Shown: one piece after another, positions 52,453-61,227 of the stretch
How the letters are laid out: each line of letters begins with the position of its first letter
Numbering within the stretch: the first letter of the stretch is position 1
NCBI RefSeq assembly: GCF_000701685.1
Contig: NZ_JNJO01000001.1
Location: 62,001 to 126,000 of the forward strand
DNA: 64,000 nt
DNA from: Gemella sanguinis ATCC 700632
GTDB taxonomy: Bacteria; Bacillota; Bacilli; Staphylococcales; Gemellaceae
Reading direction: 5' to 3'
Notes under the pieces: model-generated
Told to the model about the DNA's origin: nothing
Database searches by the model: none
What the model saw: the letters and a program-made list of their open reading frames with translations, nothing else
Position numbers and translations under genes: made by a program

Positions 52453-52768
52453 ATGTTTAGTGAACAAAAGAAAAAAATTAATATACTTAGTATACCATTA
52501 TTAAATAATAAATACAAATAATAATCTAAATTTATTATAAAATAATTGTAAAATAAAATAGGAATATGAAATTTTGAATTGCACAAAATGAAAAATACTA
52601 TAAAATTTTATAGTAAAAATTGTGTAAAAAAATAAAAATAACTTAAAAGTTAAAAAAACTTTAAAATTATGATTTTTTATAGTATAAAAAGCTGTATATT
52701 AGTTTAAAAACTACTGTAAATATGATATAATTATGTAGTTAAATATAAAGTAATGAGGTTTGATAATT
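52453..52768 (+). promoter_or_regulatory. sepF upstream region
   Basis: Extremely AT-rich with no gene. TATAAT (52726-52731) with extended TGA and TTTAAA (52703-52708) at 17 bp make a likely promoter. A perfect 20-bp palindrome TACTATAAAATTTTATAGTA lies at 52596-52615, about 90 bp upstream, of unknown role. Confidence 0.6.
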
Positions 52769-53188
52769 ATGAGTATGATGAAAAAATTTAATAATTTATT
52801 TGTAAGCGAAGAAGATTTTGAAGATGAAGAAATAGTTGAAAACACACCAGAAGTACAAGAAGAACCAAGAAAAAGAGTTTCAAAGGAGAAGCCAGTGAGC
52901 AGTAAACAACCAGTAAATCCAATTTTAAACAGAGGAAACAATGTAGTATTAACAGAACCACTTGTTTTTGCTGATAGTAAAGATATTGTTGATGATATCA
53001 AAAAAAATAAAGTAGTAATTATTAATCTAGCTAAGTTAGATATTGAAACAGCAGATAGATTATTAGACTTTATTTCAGGTGGAATATATGCTCTAGATGC
53101 TAGATTAAAAACTATTGGAGAAGATATTTATCTTTGTGTTCCTAACGGTGTAGAAGTTTCTGGAGACTTTTACGAAGGAGAGTACTAA
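52769..53188 (+). CDS. sepF: Cell division protein SepF
   Basis: A 139-residue FtsZ-bundling septum protein. An N-terminal amphipathic membrane-targeting helix (MSMMKKFNNLFV) is followed by an acidic/polar linker and the SepF core (VLTEPLVFADSKDIVDDIKKNKVVIINLAKLD, RLLDFISGGIYALDARLKTIGEDIYLCVPNGVEV). A TTG nine bases upstream is in frame, but the ATG at 52769 has GAGG at 10 nt and gives the family start. Followed by ylmG and ylmH. Confidence 0.95.
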   Translation: MSMMKKFNNLFVSEEDFEDEEIVENTPEVQEEPRKRVSKEKPVSSKQPVNPILNRGNNVVLTEPLVFADSKDIVDDIKKNKVVIINLAKLDIETADRLLDFISGGIYALDARLKTIGEDIYLCVPNGVEVSGDFYEGEY

Positions 53189-53190
53189 TA

Positions 53191-53466
53191 TTGTTAAATA
53201 TAGCAGAATATTATTGGGTATATAAATTTGTATCTTATCTCTTTTCATTTTACTATTATGCTATTTTTGCGTATGTAATAATGTCTTGGGTGCCACAAGT
53301 TAGAAATACTTTTATCGGAGAGTTTTTAACTGCTATTTGTGAACCATACTTAAAACTATTTAGAAAATTAATACCACCGGTTGGAATGATGGACATTTCA
53401 CCAATTGTTGCTTTTTTCGCACTAAATCTAATTCAACGATTAGTATATTTTATCTTATTCGGATAA
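53191..53466 (+). CDS. ylmG: YggT-family membrane protein YlmG
   Basis: A 91-residue protein with two membrane helices (about 12-32 and 68-88). It has the family pattern YAIFAYVIMSWVPQVRNTFIGEFLTAICEPYLKLFRKLIPPVGMMDISPIVAFF. TTG start with GGAG 10 nt upstream. Located between sepF and ylmH as in other Firmicutes. Probably a division- or envelope-related accessory. Confidence 0.92.
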   Translation: MLNIAEYYWVYKFVSYLFSFYYYAIFAYVIMSWVPQVRNTFIGEFLTAICEPYLKLFRKLIPPVGMMDISPIVAFFALNLIQRLVYFILFG

Positions 53467-53475
53467 TTGATAGTT

Positions 53476-54246
53476 ATGAAAAAGATAAATTTTTTGGCAA
53501 CAGCATCTAATGAAGAAAAAGAAAACGCAGAAAATTTACTACAAACAGTAAGTTTTCTTGATAATCGAAATACCGTAACAAGATTTCTTACAAACTTTGA
53601 ACAAATAGTTCTAAGTAAAGTAGCTGCGTATAATTATCCAGATTACAAAGTTGAGTTTTTTGGTGGATATGAAGGTAGTGAAAGAAAAAAAGCAAAAATA
53701 ATCTCTAATGAATACTATGATATTGATTACGATATTGTTTGTCTAAGAGCCGACTATAATAATAAATTTAATAAAATAGAACACAGAAATGTACTCGGAA
53801 CAGTTCATAATTTAGGAATTAATTTTAATAGAGTAGGAGATATAGTAGTTTCAGAAAGCTCTATTTATATATTTGTTGATAGGGAGATTGCTGACTTTAT
53901 AAAAATGGAGTTAACAAAAATTGGTAGAGTTAATCTAGAGTTTAAAGAAGTTAGCGAATTAGACATCGACATAAAAAAAGAATTCCAAGATTTTGAAATA
54001 GTAACTTCATCATTTAGAATTGATTCAATTGTCGCAAAAATTACTAATAAATCTAGAAGCAAGGTTAAGGAATTTTTAGAACAAGAATTTGTTAAACTTA
54101 ATCATGTAATAGTAAAAAATGGCGAGAAAAATTGTTCAGTAGACGACATTTTATCGATAAGAAAATTTGGTCGATTTACAATTAAAAGTTTTGAACAAAA
54201 TAAAAGAAGTTTAAAATATAGAATTACAATCTCAAAACTAATATAA
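53476..54246 (+). CDS. ylmH: S4-domain RNA-binding protein YlmH
   Basis: A 256-residue protein with a C-terminal S4 RNA-binding domain (FRIDSIVAKITNKSRSKVKEFLEQEFVKLNHVIVKNGEKNCSVDDILSIRKFGRF). The N-terminal region (LGTVHNLGINFNRVGDIVV) is typical of YlmH, recently linked to rescue of stalled ribosomes. An alternative TTG lies at 53467. Neither start has a strong ribosome site. Follows ylmG and ends at a terminator, and divIVA, which often follows, is not here. Confidence 0.9.
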   Translation: MKKINFLATASNEEKENAENLLQTVSFLDNRNTVTRFLTNFEQIVLSKVAAYNYPDYKVEFFGGYEGSERKKAKIISNEYYDIDYDIVCLRADYNNKFNKIEHRNVLGTVHNLGINFNRVGDIVVSESSIYIFVDREIADFIKMELTKIGRVNLEFKEVSELDIDIKKEFQDFEIVTSSFRIDSIVAKITNKSRSKVKEFLEQEFVKLNHVIVKNGEKNCSVDDILSIRKFGRFTIKSFEQNKRSLKYRITISKLI

Positions 54247-54280
54247 AACTAATCTCTAATTAGGAGGTTAGTTTTTTTAC
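54246..54280 (+). terminator. Terminator after ylmH
   Basis: 11-bp stem AAACTAATCTC / GAGGTTAGTTT with one wobble pair, then TTTT. Confidence 0.85.
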
Positions 54281-54339
54281 GTATAAAGAGGAGGATTGTA
54301 ATATATTTTTTAATAAAAATATTTTATTTTTTCACATTT

Positions 54340-54351
54340 ACTTGATATAAT
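54340..54351 (+). promoter_or_regulatory. Extended -10 promoter of the lipoprotein array
   Basis: TTGATATAAT: TATAAT at 54346-54351 with TGA directly before. The -35 position (TTTATT) is poor. AGGAGG lies before the first gene of the array. Confidence 0.5.
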
Positions 54352-54377
54352 AAAATTACAAAGTAGGAGGGATTTCT

Positions 54378-55061
54378 ATGAATGTAAAAAGAATAAGAAA
54401 GTATTTCATACCAATAGTTTTTAGTTTTGCATGTGTACTTTCTGGTTGTTCATCAAATGTTACTAGTGATAATCAAAATAATACAGTAAAAAAAGAAAAA
54501 AATTCAACTTTAGAAGGTACATGGAAAGTAAAAGATTTCCAGGATACAATTAAACAATTATTACAAGTTGGAGCTAAAAGAGTCGATGTGGAAGAACGCA
54601 TAAAAAACTTTTATAATGACTTTGATATGACATTAACTATAACAAATGACAATGCAGTACTACATTATACATTTGATGTAACAAAATTATATGAGTATTA
54701 TTTTAATAATTTTGAAAAAGGAATTTATGAGAGTTTAGAACAGTATACTAATAAAAAAAGAACTAGCTTTAATGTAAATTATAATGTTTTGGAACATACT
54801 AAAGCTATAAGAGATGGGAATAAAATAGATTATACACTCAAAAATGGTGAAATAGATGAAGATAAAAAGACTATAACATTTCCTGAGACACCATCGATAG
54901 ATACTGAGTACTTATTAGGTAACCCTACTTATAATGATGAAACTAATCCGGTAACATATAATTATAGTATAGAAAATAGTGAATTAACTCTTACAGTAAC
55001 TGCGAAAGATGTAAAGGGAAAAGAATATCCAATAAATATTAAATTTACAAAAGAAAACTAA
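54378..55061 (+). CDS. Lipoprotein, paralogue 1 of a four-gene array
   Basis: 227 residues. A lipoprotein signal peptide ends in the lipobox LSGC (Cys about 24). A polar Asn/Lys linker follows, then a domain starting EGTWKVKDFQDTIKQLL. It continues as a predicted mixed alpha/beta fold with strand-like segments such as DMTLTITNDNAVLHYTFDVTKLYEYYF, and ends ELTLTVTAKDVKGKEYPINIKFTKEN. No family recognised. It is the most diverged of the four. Confidence 0.85.
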   Translation: MNVKRIRKYFIPIVFSFACVLSGCSSNVTSDNQNNTVKKEKNSTLEGTWKVKDFQDTIKQLLQVGAKRVDVEERIKNFYNDFDMTLTITNDNAVLHYTFDVTKLYEYYFNNFEKGIYESLEQYTNKKRTSFNVNYNVLEHTKAIRDGNKIDYTLKNGEIDEDKKTITFPETPSIDTEYLLGNPTYNDETNPVTYNYSIENSELTLTVTAKDVKGKEYPINIKFTKEN

Positions 55062-55074
55062 ATGAGGTATTATT

Positions 55075-55755
55075 ATGAATAAAAAAGGAATTAAAAGATA
55101 TATCTTGCCAGTATTTTTAAGTTTTGCATGTGTCCTTTCTGGTTGTTCACAATCAAATAGTAATAATGGGAATAATACGAGCCAAGAAGAGAATCCTACT
55201 ATAGAAGGAACATGGAAAGTAAAAGATTTCTCTGAAACAGTTTATAAAATAATTATTGATATTGGTGGTTCAGAAGAGCGTGCTCAAGCTTTAAAAGATT
55301 ACTATAATAATGTTGATTTGAAATTAACGATAAAAGATAAAGATGTTGTAATGACTAATAGATTCGATGTTAAAGAACTATTTGAAGCAGATTTCAAACG
55401 TTCAGGATACAAAAGATACAAAGATATAGAACAATTTACAAAAAGTAGAGAATCAATGTTTAAGTTATCACAAAAGAAATTAGAACACACTGAATCTTCA
55501 TTTGAGAATAATGTGATAAATATTAAATTGAAAGATGGAGTATTGGATCCAGATAAACAAACGATATCTTTCCAGGAAACTCCAACAATTGATGGACTTT
55601 ATACACTAGGAATAGAAACGGAAAAATTAGAAAAAGAGCCGATAACATTTAATTATAAAATTGAAGGTAAAGAACTTATACTAACTGTATCAGGGAAAAA
55701 TAGAAAAGATAAAGACCAAACGGTAGTAATCAAATTTACAAAAGAAAAAAATTAA
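55075..55755 (+). CDS. Lipoprotein, paralogue 2 of a four-gene array
   Basis: 226 residues. Lipobox LSGC, linker SQSNSNNGNNTSQEENPT, then IEGTWKVKDFSETVYKII and the same fold, including KLTIKDKDVVMTNRFDVKELFEADFKRSGYKR. It ends LILTVSGKNRKDKDQTVVIKFTKEKN. Only 13 nt separate it from paralogue 1 and 15 nt from paralogue 3. Function unknown. Surface-exposed after lipidation. Confidence 0.85.
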   Translation: MNKKGIKRYILPVFLSFACVLSGCSQSNSNNGNNTSQEENPTIEGTWKVKDFSETVYKIIIDIGGSEERAQALKDYYNNVDLKLTIKDKDVVMTNRFDVKELFEADFKRSGYKRYKDIEQFTKSRESMFKLSQKKLEHTESSFENNVINIKLKDGVLDPDKQTISFQETPTIDGLYTLGIETEKLEKEPITFNYKIEGKELILTVSGKNRKDKDQTVVIKFTKEKN

Positions 55756-55770
55756 TAAGGGAGAATTACT

Positions 55771-56451
55771 ATGAATATAAAAAGAATTAAAAAATATATC
55801 TTACCAATATTTTTAAGCCTTGCATGTGTGCTTACAGGATGTTCGCAATCTAATGGTAATAACGGTAATAACACAACACAAAAAGAAGAGCAAAGCTTTG
55901 AAGGTACATGGAAAGTGAAAGATTTTTCTGAAACAATGTACGGTATAATAGTTTCAGGACCCAGTTCAGAACAGCGTGCTCAGGATTTGAAAGATTATTA
56001 TAATGAAGCTGATATGAAGTTGATAATTAAAGATAAGGATGTTGTCTTAACAAATACATTCGATGCTACAAAATTGATTGAAGCAGATTATAATCGAGCA
56101 GGTTATAAAAGAAGAATATCTTTAGAAGAGTTTACAAAACATTGGGAATTTATGTTTAAAATAGGAAAATCAAGATTAGAACATAATGAGGTTTCTATTG
56201 AGAATAATGTTACTAATATTAAAGCAAAAGATGGTGTTTTAGATACTGAGAATAAAACTATATCATTTCCTGAAAATCCAAGAATTGATGATTTTAATTT
56301 TCTAGGACTACATACTAAAAAAAGAGAAAAAGAGCCTGTAACATTTAATTATAAATTGGAAAATAATGAATTGATTTTAACAGTGTCAGGAAAAAATATG
56401 TATGAAAAAGATCAAACAGTAGTAGTAAAATTTACAAAAGAAAAAAATTAA
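55771..56451 (+). CDS. Lipoprotein, paralogue 3 of a four-gene array
   Basis: 226 residues. Lipobox LTGC, linker SQSNGNNGNNTTQKEEQ, domain start FEGTWKVKDFSETMYGII. Its first about 100 bases and the preceding about 45 bases (including the end of the previous gene) are nearly identical to those of paralogue 4, a sign of recent duplication or gene conversion. The middle is diverged (KHWEFMFKIGKSRLEH). Confidence 0.85.
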   Translation: MNIKRIKKYILPIFLSLACVLTGCSQSNGNNGNNTTQKEEQSFEGTWKVKDFSETMYGIIVSGPSSEQRAQDLKDYYNEADMKLIIKDKDVVLTNTFDATKLIEADYNRAGYKRRISLEEFTKHWEFMFKIGKSRLEHNEVSIENNVTNIKAKDGVLDTENKTISFPENPRIDDFNFLGLHTKKREKEPVTFNYKLENNELILTVSGKNMYEKDQTVVVKFTKEKN

Positions 56452-56466
56452 TAAGGGAGAATTACT

Positions 56467-57144
56467 ATGAATATAAAAAGAATTAAAAAATATATCTTAC
56501 CAATATTTTTAAGCCTTGCATGTGTGCTTACAGGATGTTCACAATCTAATGGTAACAACAGTAATAACACAACACAAAAAGAAGAAAAAAGCCTTGAAGG
56601 TACATGGAAGGTAAAAGATTTACCTGAAACAGTTCACAATATAATAGTTTCTGGAGTAGGTTCTGAAGAGCGTGCTCAGGCCATAAAAAATTATTATAAT
56701 GAAGCAGATATTAAATTAATAATAAAAGATAAGGATGTTGTTTTAACAAATACTTTTGATGCTAACAAACTATATGAAGCAGATTTTAAACGTTCAGGGT
56801 ATAAAAGACATAAAGATCTAGATGATTTCAAAAAAAGTAATGCTTATATGTTTAATCTTTCTAAACCAAAATTAGAACACACGGAAGCTTCTATTGAAAA
56901 TAGTGTCATTAATGTTAAAGTAAAAGATGGTGTTTTAGATACTGAGAATAAAACTATATCATTTCCTGAAACTCCAAGAATTGATGATCTATATCTTTTA
57001 GGAATATATACAGATAAAAGAGAATTAAATCCTGTAACATATAATTATAAATTGGAAAATAACGAATTGATTTTAACTGTATCAGGGGAAAATAGATACA
57101 AAAAAGAACAAACAGTAGTAGTAAAATTTACAAAAGAAAAATAA
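56467..57144 (+). CDS. Lipoprotein, paralogue 4 of a four-gene array
   Basis: 225 residues. The N-terminus is identical to paralogue 3 through the lipobox LTGC and most of the linker. The domain starts LEGTWKVKDLPETVHNII. Followed by a hairpin terminator at 57152-57187, so the array appears to be one transcript. Function unknown. Confidence 0.85.
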   Translation: MNIKRIKKYILPIFLSLACVLTGCSQSNGNNSNNTTQKEEKSLEGTWKVKDLPETVHNIIVSGVGSEERAQAIKNYYNEADIKLIIKDKDVVLTNTFDANKLYEADFKRSGYKRHKDLDDFKKSNAYMFNLSKPKLEHTEASIENSVINVKVKDGVLDTENKTISFPETPRIDDLYLLGIYTDKRELNPVTYNYKLENNELILTVSGENRYKKEQTVVVKFTKEK

Positions 57145-57151
57145 TAAAAAA

Positions 57152-57187
57152 GAGGTAGTTTAACAATAAAAGTTAAATTACCTTTTT
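57152..57187 (+). terminator. Terminator after the lipoprotein array
   Basis: AGGTAGTTTAAC / GTTAAATTACCT stem with one wobble pair, then TTTTTT. Confidence 0.85.
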
Positions 57188-57266
57188 TGCATACAAAAAG
57201 TTGAAAAAAAGGCTGTATAGGTATATAATTAAGTGTTAGCAAAATTTTATATTTAAAGAGGATAGC

Positions 57267-57701
57267 ATGAAAAATTTAATAACGAAAATGCTGGATCTTT
57301 ACAAACAGCCTAAGTATAAAAGTATAGTTAACTATATTTTCTTTGGTGTTTGTACAACATTAGTTAACGTAGTAACTTACTTTATTTTGTATTACTATGG
57401 TATGGGAGTAAGACCAGCTAACTTAATATCGATAACATTATCAATTTTATTTGCTTACTTTGTTAATGCGAGATATGTATTTAATTCAAAAGCTGTTGGA
57501 TTTAAAAAAGTTTTCTATGAATTAGCAAAATTCTTCACAGCGAGATTATCTACACTAGTTATAGAAGTATTCGGAGTTGAATTCTTTATTTATTTAGGTA
57601 TGAATGCATACTTATCTAAATTTATTATACAATTTGTAGTGCTAGTTGCTAATTATGTAATTAGTAAATTCTTAGTATTTACGAAGGAGAAAAATAACTA
57701 A
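57267..57701 (+). CDS. GtrA-family membrane protein
   Basis: A 144-residue protein with four membrane helices in the GtrA pattern: YIFFGVCTTLVNVVTYFILYY, NLISITLSILFAYFVNARYVF, a helix around ARLSTLVIEVFGVEFFIYLG and FIIQFVVLVANYVISKFLVF. GtrA-like proteins flip or aid transfer of polyprenyl-linked sugars for wall glycosylation. The partner glycosyltransferase is not here. Its stop overlaps the next start. Confidence 0.92.
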   Translation: MKNLITKMLDLYKQPKYKSIVNYIFFGVCTTLVNVVTYFILYYYGMGVRPANLISITLSILFAYFVNARYVFNSKAVGFKKVFYELAKFFTARLSTLVIEVFGVEFFIYLGMNAYLSKFIIQFVVLVANYVISKFLVFTKEKNN

Positions 57702-58534
57702 TGAAATGGTTTATAACAGATATGGATGGTACTTTTTTAAATGATAAAAAAGAAGTAGCACCAAATGCTCGTGATGTAATTGTAAAATTACAAGATAAAG
57801 GAAGTAAATTCATAATTGCGACAGGAAGACCAGATATAGCGATAAAGCATTATTACTATAATCTAGGTATGAATGACGTTGTAATATCAAATAATGGTAG
57901 TTTAATAAGAAATCTTACGACAGGGGAGATTGTTTATCAAAAAAGCTTTAAAATTGAAGAAGTTGAAACAATCTTTAATATGTTTAAAGAACTAAACGAT
58001 GATAGTATAGAATTCCATGTTTACACATTGAATTACATATACTGTGATAGACTATCATTTAGCATGGCAAGAATGAAACGTATAGAAAAGGATATGCCTG
58101 AAGAATTAAAAACTCCTATGTATATTCATAAAGATATAATTGGAGAAATCAAAAAGAATAATGAAAGTTGCCAAAAAATTATGATGATCGCTAAAGATCA
58201 TGATAAGATAGAGAAATTCTATAAAGAAGTAGCAAAAGTGTTACCTGTTGATGGAACTTTTTCAGCAACTGATTTCTTTGATATTATGCCTAAAGGGTGT
58301 AACAAAGGAACAGCTATTCAAAAACTTGCAGAACACTATAATATTCCTATAGAAGAATGTGTAGTATTTGGAGATAACTTTAATGATAAAGAAATGTTCG
58401 ATGTAGCAGGTTGGAGCGTTTGTCCTAATAATTCTAGTCAAGCAATCCAAGACATGTGTGATGAAGTTATAGGAAATAATAATGACTTCTCAGTTATAGA
58501 ATATGTTGAAAAATATTATGAAAAAATCAAATAA
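57701..58534 (+). CDS. Cof-type HAD-superfamily phosphatase
   Basis: A 277-residue HAD phosphatase. Motif I WFITDMDGTFLNDKKEV (nucleophile and acid Asp), motif II ATGRP, a C2 cap, the Lys in GCNKGTAIQKL and motif IV VVFGDNFNDKEMFDVAG. Sugar-phosphate or flavin-phosphate substrates are typical, not assignable here. One-base overlap with the GtrA-family gene. Confidence 0.93.
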   Translation: MKWFITDMDGTFLNDKKEVAPNARDVIVKLQDKGSKFIIATGRPDIAIKHYYYNLGMNDVVISNNGSLIRNLTTGEIVYQKSFKIEEVETIFNMFKELNDDSIEFHVYTLNYIYCDRLSFSMARMKRIEKDMPEELKTPMYIHKDIIGEIKKNNESCQKIMMIAKDHDKIEKFYKEVAKVLPVDGTFSATDFFDIMPKGCNKGTAIQKLAEHYNIPIEECVVFGDNFNDKEMFDVAGWSVCPNNSSQAIQDMCDEVIGNNNDFSVIEYVEKYYEKIK

Positions 58535-58668
58535 CCCTCTTGCTAACTTTGGGAAAATTTGGTAAATTAAAGGGTAGCGTATTAATTTTTAAAGATAGTA
58601 AAATTAAGATTAATATGTAATTTTGCTATATATTGTACAATGAAAAATAAAATAAAGGAGAAACTTTC

Positions 58669-60963
58669 ATGAGAGGAAGAAAACAAGGAAAACGAAAATT
58701 TAGTCGTATTCTTGCTTTCTTATCATTAGTAGTTATTGTTTTAACTTCAATAGGGTTAACAGCACAATCTAATGCGAAGAAAGTAAACTTAGGACTAGAT
58801 CTTCAAGGTGGTTTTGAGGTTCTTTATCAAGTAGAACCACTTAGAGAAGGACAAAATATAGATGAAGCGGCTGTAAAAGCAACTGCTGATACTATTAGTA
58901 GACGTATCAATATCTTAGGTGTTAGTGAACCAGTTATTACTGTTGAAGCAGGTAATAGAATTAGGGTTGAATTAGCAGGTGTTAAAGACCAAGAAACAGC
59001 TCGTAAAGTATTATCAACACAAGCTAACTTAACAATTCGTGATACTGATGATAATGTTCTTCTAGACGGATCTGATTTACAAGAAAATGGTGCATCTCAA
59101 GGTTATGATCAAAACTCTAAACCAGATGTTAAATTAAAACTAAAAGATGCAGAAAAATTTGGTAAAATCACTTCTGATATAAGTAAAAAAACTGGTGGTC
59201 AAAACTTAATGGTAATTTGGATGGACTTTAGCGATGGTGATTCATTTAAAGCTGAAGCTGCTAAAGAAAAACCAAAATACATTTCAGCACCACAAGTTAA
59301 CCAAACAATTAACTCAAATGATGTTCAAATTACAGGTGATTTTTCAGTAAAAGAAGCCAAAGAGATGGCTGCATTACTTAACTCTGGTGCTTTACCAGTT
59401 AAACTTACTGAAATCTATTCTAACTCTGTAGGGGCTCAATTTGGAGCTGATGCATTATACCAAACAGTATTAGCAGGAGCAATAGCACTTGGAATTATTT
59501 GTGCATTTATGTTATTAGTATATAGATTACCAGGATTTGTAGCCAGTGTAATGATGGTTGCATATGTATATCTAACTGTAGTATTCTTTAATATGATATC
59601 CGGAGTTCTAACACTACCAGGTATCGCAGCCCTAATCTTAGGGGTAGGTATGGCAGTCGATGCTAATATCATCATGTATGAAAGAATTAAAGAAGAAGTT
59701 CGTGCAGGATATCCACTGCAAAAAGCTTACCTAGATGGAGCTAAACAATCACTATGGACAATCTTTGACTCGCAATTCACAACAGTAATTGCGGCTGTTG
59801 TACTATTTATCTTTGGTACAAGTAGTGTTAAAGGTTTCGCGACTATGTTATTACTATCTATCTTAGTCAGCTTTATAACTGCGGTATTTGGTACTAGATT
59901 ATTACTTGGTCTATTAGTAAGATCTAACTTCTTTAATAATCATCCTGGATACTTCGGTGTAAGTAAAAAATCAATTCACGATACTAAGTTTGGTATTAAC
60001 TCATTAAACTTACCAACTAAATTTGAATGGTTAAGTTTTACAAAACACATGAAAAAATTCTTTGCATTAAGTATTGCTATTATGATAGCAGGATCAATCT
60101 CACTAGGTATGAATAAACTTAACTTAGGAATTGACTTCTCAAGTGGTACTCGTATTGACATAGCAGCTAATACAGAATTAACTACTGATCAAGTTAAACA
60201 AGATTTAGGTTCACTAAATGTAAAAGAAGAAAAAATAGTTTTATCACAAGATAAAAAACAAGCAACTGTATATTCAAAAGACAGTTTTGCACAAGACAAA
60301 TCAATAGAAATAAAAGAATACTTTGCTAAAAAATACGAAAAAGATGCAAACTTAAGTGTTGTATCTCCAGTAATAGGTAAAGAATTAGTTAAGAATGCAA
60401 TTTACGCTCTAGTTTATGCATCTATCGGTATTATAATTTATGTAGCCTTTAGATTCGAATGGAGAATGGGATTAACGAGTGTTATCGCACTTCTACACGA
60501 CGTAGCAGTTATTATATTTATGGCAAGCTTACTTCGTTTAGAAATTGATATTACATTTATCGCCGCAGTACTAACAATTGTCGGATATTCAATAAACGAT
60601 ACAATCGTTACATTCGATAGGATTAGGGAACACATGCGTCATGAAAAACTAATTAAAACTAAAGAGCAAATTTACAAAATTGTTGACGTGTCATTAAGAC
60701 AAACTTTAACGCGTTCTATTAATACAGTATTAACAGTTATTATTACTGTAGTAGTAATGTTATTAGTAGGAAGTAGTTCTATCTACTCATTTAACGTAGC
60801 GTTATTAATTGGATTAGTATTCGGTCTATATTCTTCACTATTTATTGCAGCTCAACTATGGGCAGTACTAAAAGTAAGAGAATTAAATAAAAAAGGAAAA
60901 ATAGAAGTAAAAGTACATCAATCTCCAAAAGAAAGAAAAGAGAACGATAAAGTACTAGTTTAA
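58669..60963 (+). CDS. secDF: Protein translocase subunit SecDF (fusion)
   Basis: A 764-residue membrane protein using the proton gradient to aid Sec export. SecD half: an N-terminal helix, the NLGLDLQGGFEVLYQV motif, a large periplasm-side P1 domain, then AIALGIICAFMLLVYRLPG, ALILGVGMAVDANIIMYERIKEEVRAG. SecF half (from about 450): LGIDFSSGTRIDIA, LVYASIGIIIYVAFRFEWRMG, VLTIVGYSINDTIVTFDRIREHMR, SLRQTLTRSINT. Fused as in Bacilli. It would serve the secreted proteins and lipoproteins encoded nearby. Confidence 0.96.
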   Translation: MRGRKQGKRKFSRILAFLSLVVIVLTSIGLTAQSNAKKVNLGLDLQGGFEVLYQVEPLREGQNIDEAAVKATADTISRRINILGVSEPVITVEAGNRIRVELAGVKDQETARKVLSTQANLTIRDTDDNVLLDGSDLQENGASQGYDQNSKPDVKLKLKDAEKFGKITSDISKKTGGQNLMVIWMDFSDGDSFKAEAAKEKPKYISAPQVNQTINSNDVQITGDFSVKEAKEMAALLNSGALPVKLTEIYSNSVGAQFGADALYQTVLAGAIALGIICAFMLLVYRLPGFVASVMMVAYVYLTVVFFNMISGVLTLPGIAALILGVGMAVDANIIMYERIKEEVRAGYPLQKAYLDGAKQSLWTIFDSQFTTVIAAVVLFIFGTSSVKGFATMLLLSILVSFITAVFGTRLLLGLLVRSNFFNNHPGYFGVSKKSIHDTKFGINSLNLPTKFEWLSFTKHMKKFFALSIAIMIAGSISLGMNKLNLGIDFSSGTRIDIAANTELTTDQVKQDLGSLNVKEEKIVLSQDKKQATVYSKDSFAQDKSIEIKEYFAKKYEKDANLSVVSPVIGKELVKNAIYALVYASIGIIIYVAFRFEWRMGLTSVIALLHDVAVIIFMASLLRLEIDITFIAAVLTIVGYSINDTIVTFDRIREHMRHEKLIKTKEQIYKIVDVSLRQTLTRSINTVLTVIITVVVMLLVGSSSIYSFNVALLIGLVFGLYSSLFIAAQLWAVLKVRELNKKGKIEVKVHQSPKERKENDKVLV

Positions 60964-60970
60964 TAAAATA

Positions 60971-60999
60971 GGTTCGAGACTAAATCTCGAGCCTTTTTT
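60971..60999 (+). terminator. Terminator after secDF
   Basis: GGTTCGAGA / TCTCGAGCC (60971-60979, 60985-60993), then TTTTTT. Confidence 0.9.
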
Positions 61000-61164
61000 G
61001 TTTCAAAAATAGATACATAATAAATTTTATTTAATGTAATTTTTAAGTTATAATTAACTAAAAGTGATATTATAAATGCTAATATGATATAGTTTGCTCT
61101 ATTTCTTTTGCTAAAATGGTAAAAAAGTATATACAATAGTATCATATTAACTGTATGTTTAAAT

Positions 61165-61193
61165 TTGTAGTTGAAGTTTAAATATGATATAAT
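61165..61193 (+). promoter_or_regulatory. Promoter of the DedA-isochorismatase fusion
   Basis: TTGTAG (61165-61170), 17-bp spacer, TATAAT (61188-61193) with extended TGA. Confidence 0.7.
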
Positions 61194-61227
61194 GAATAAA
61201 TATTATAGCAAAGGAGAATAGTTTATA

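Noticed and set aside
60960-61145. 61-residue minus-strand frame after secDF
   Set aside because: It overlaps the secDF terminator, has no ribosome site and is only AT-rich hydrophobic sequence.
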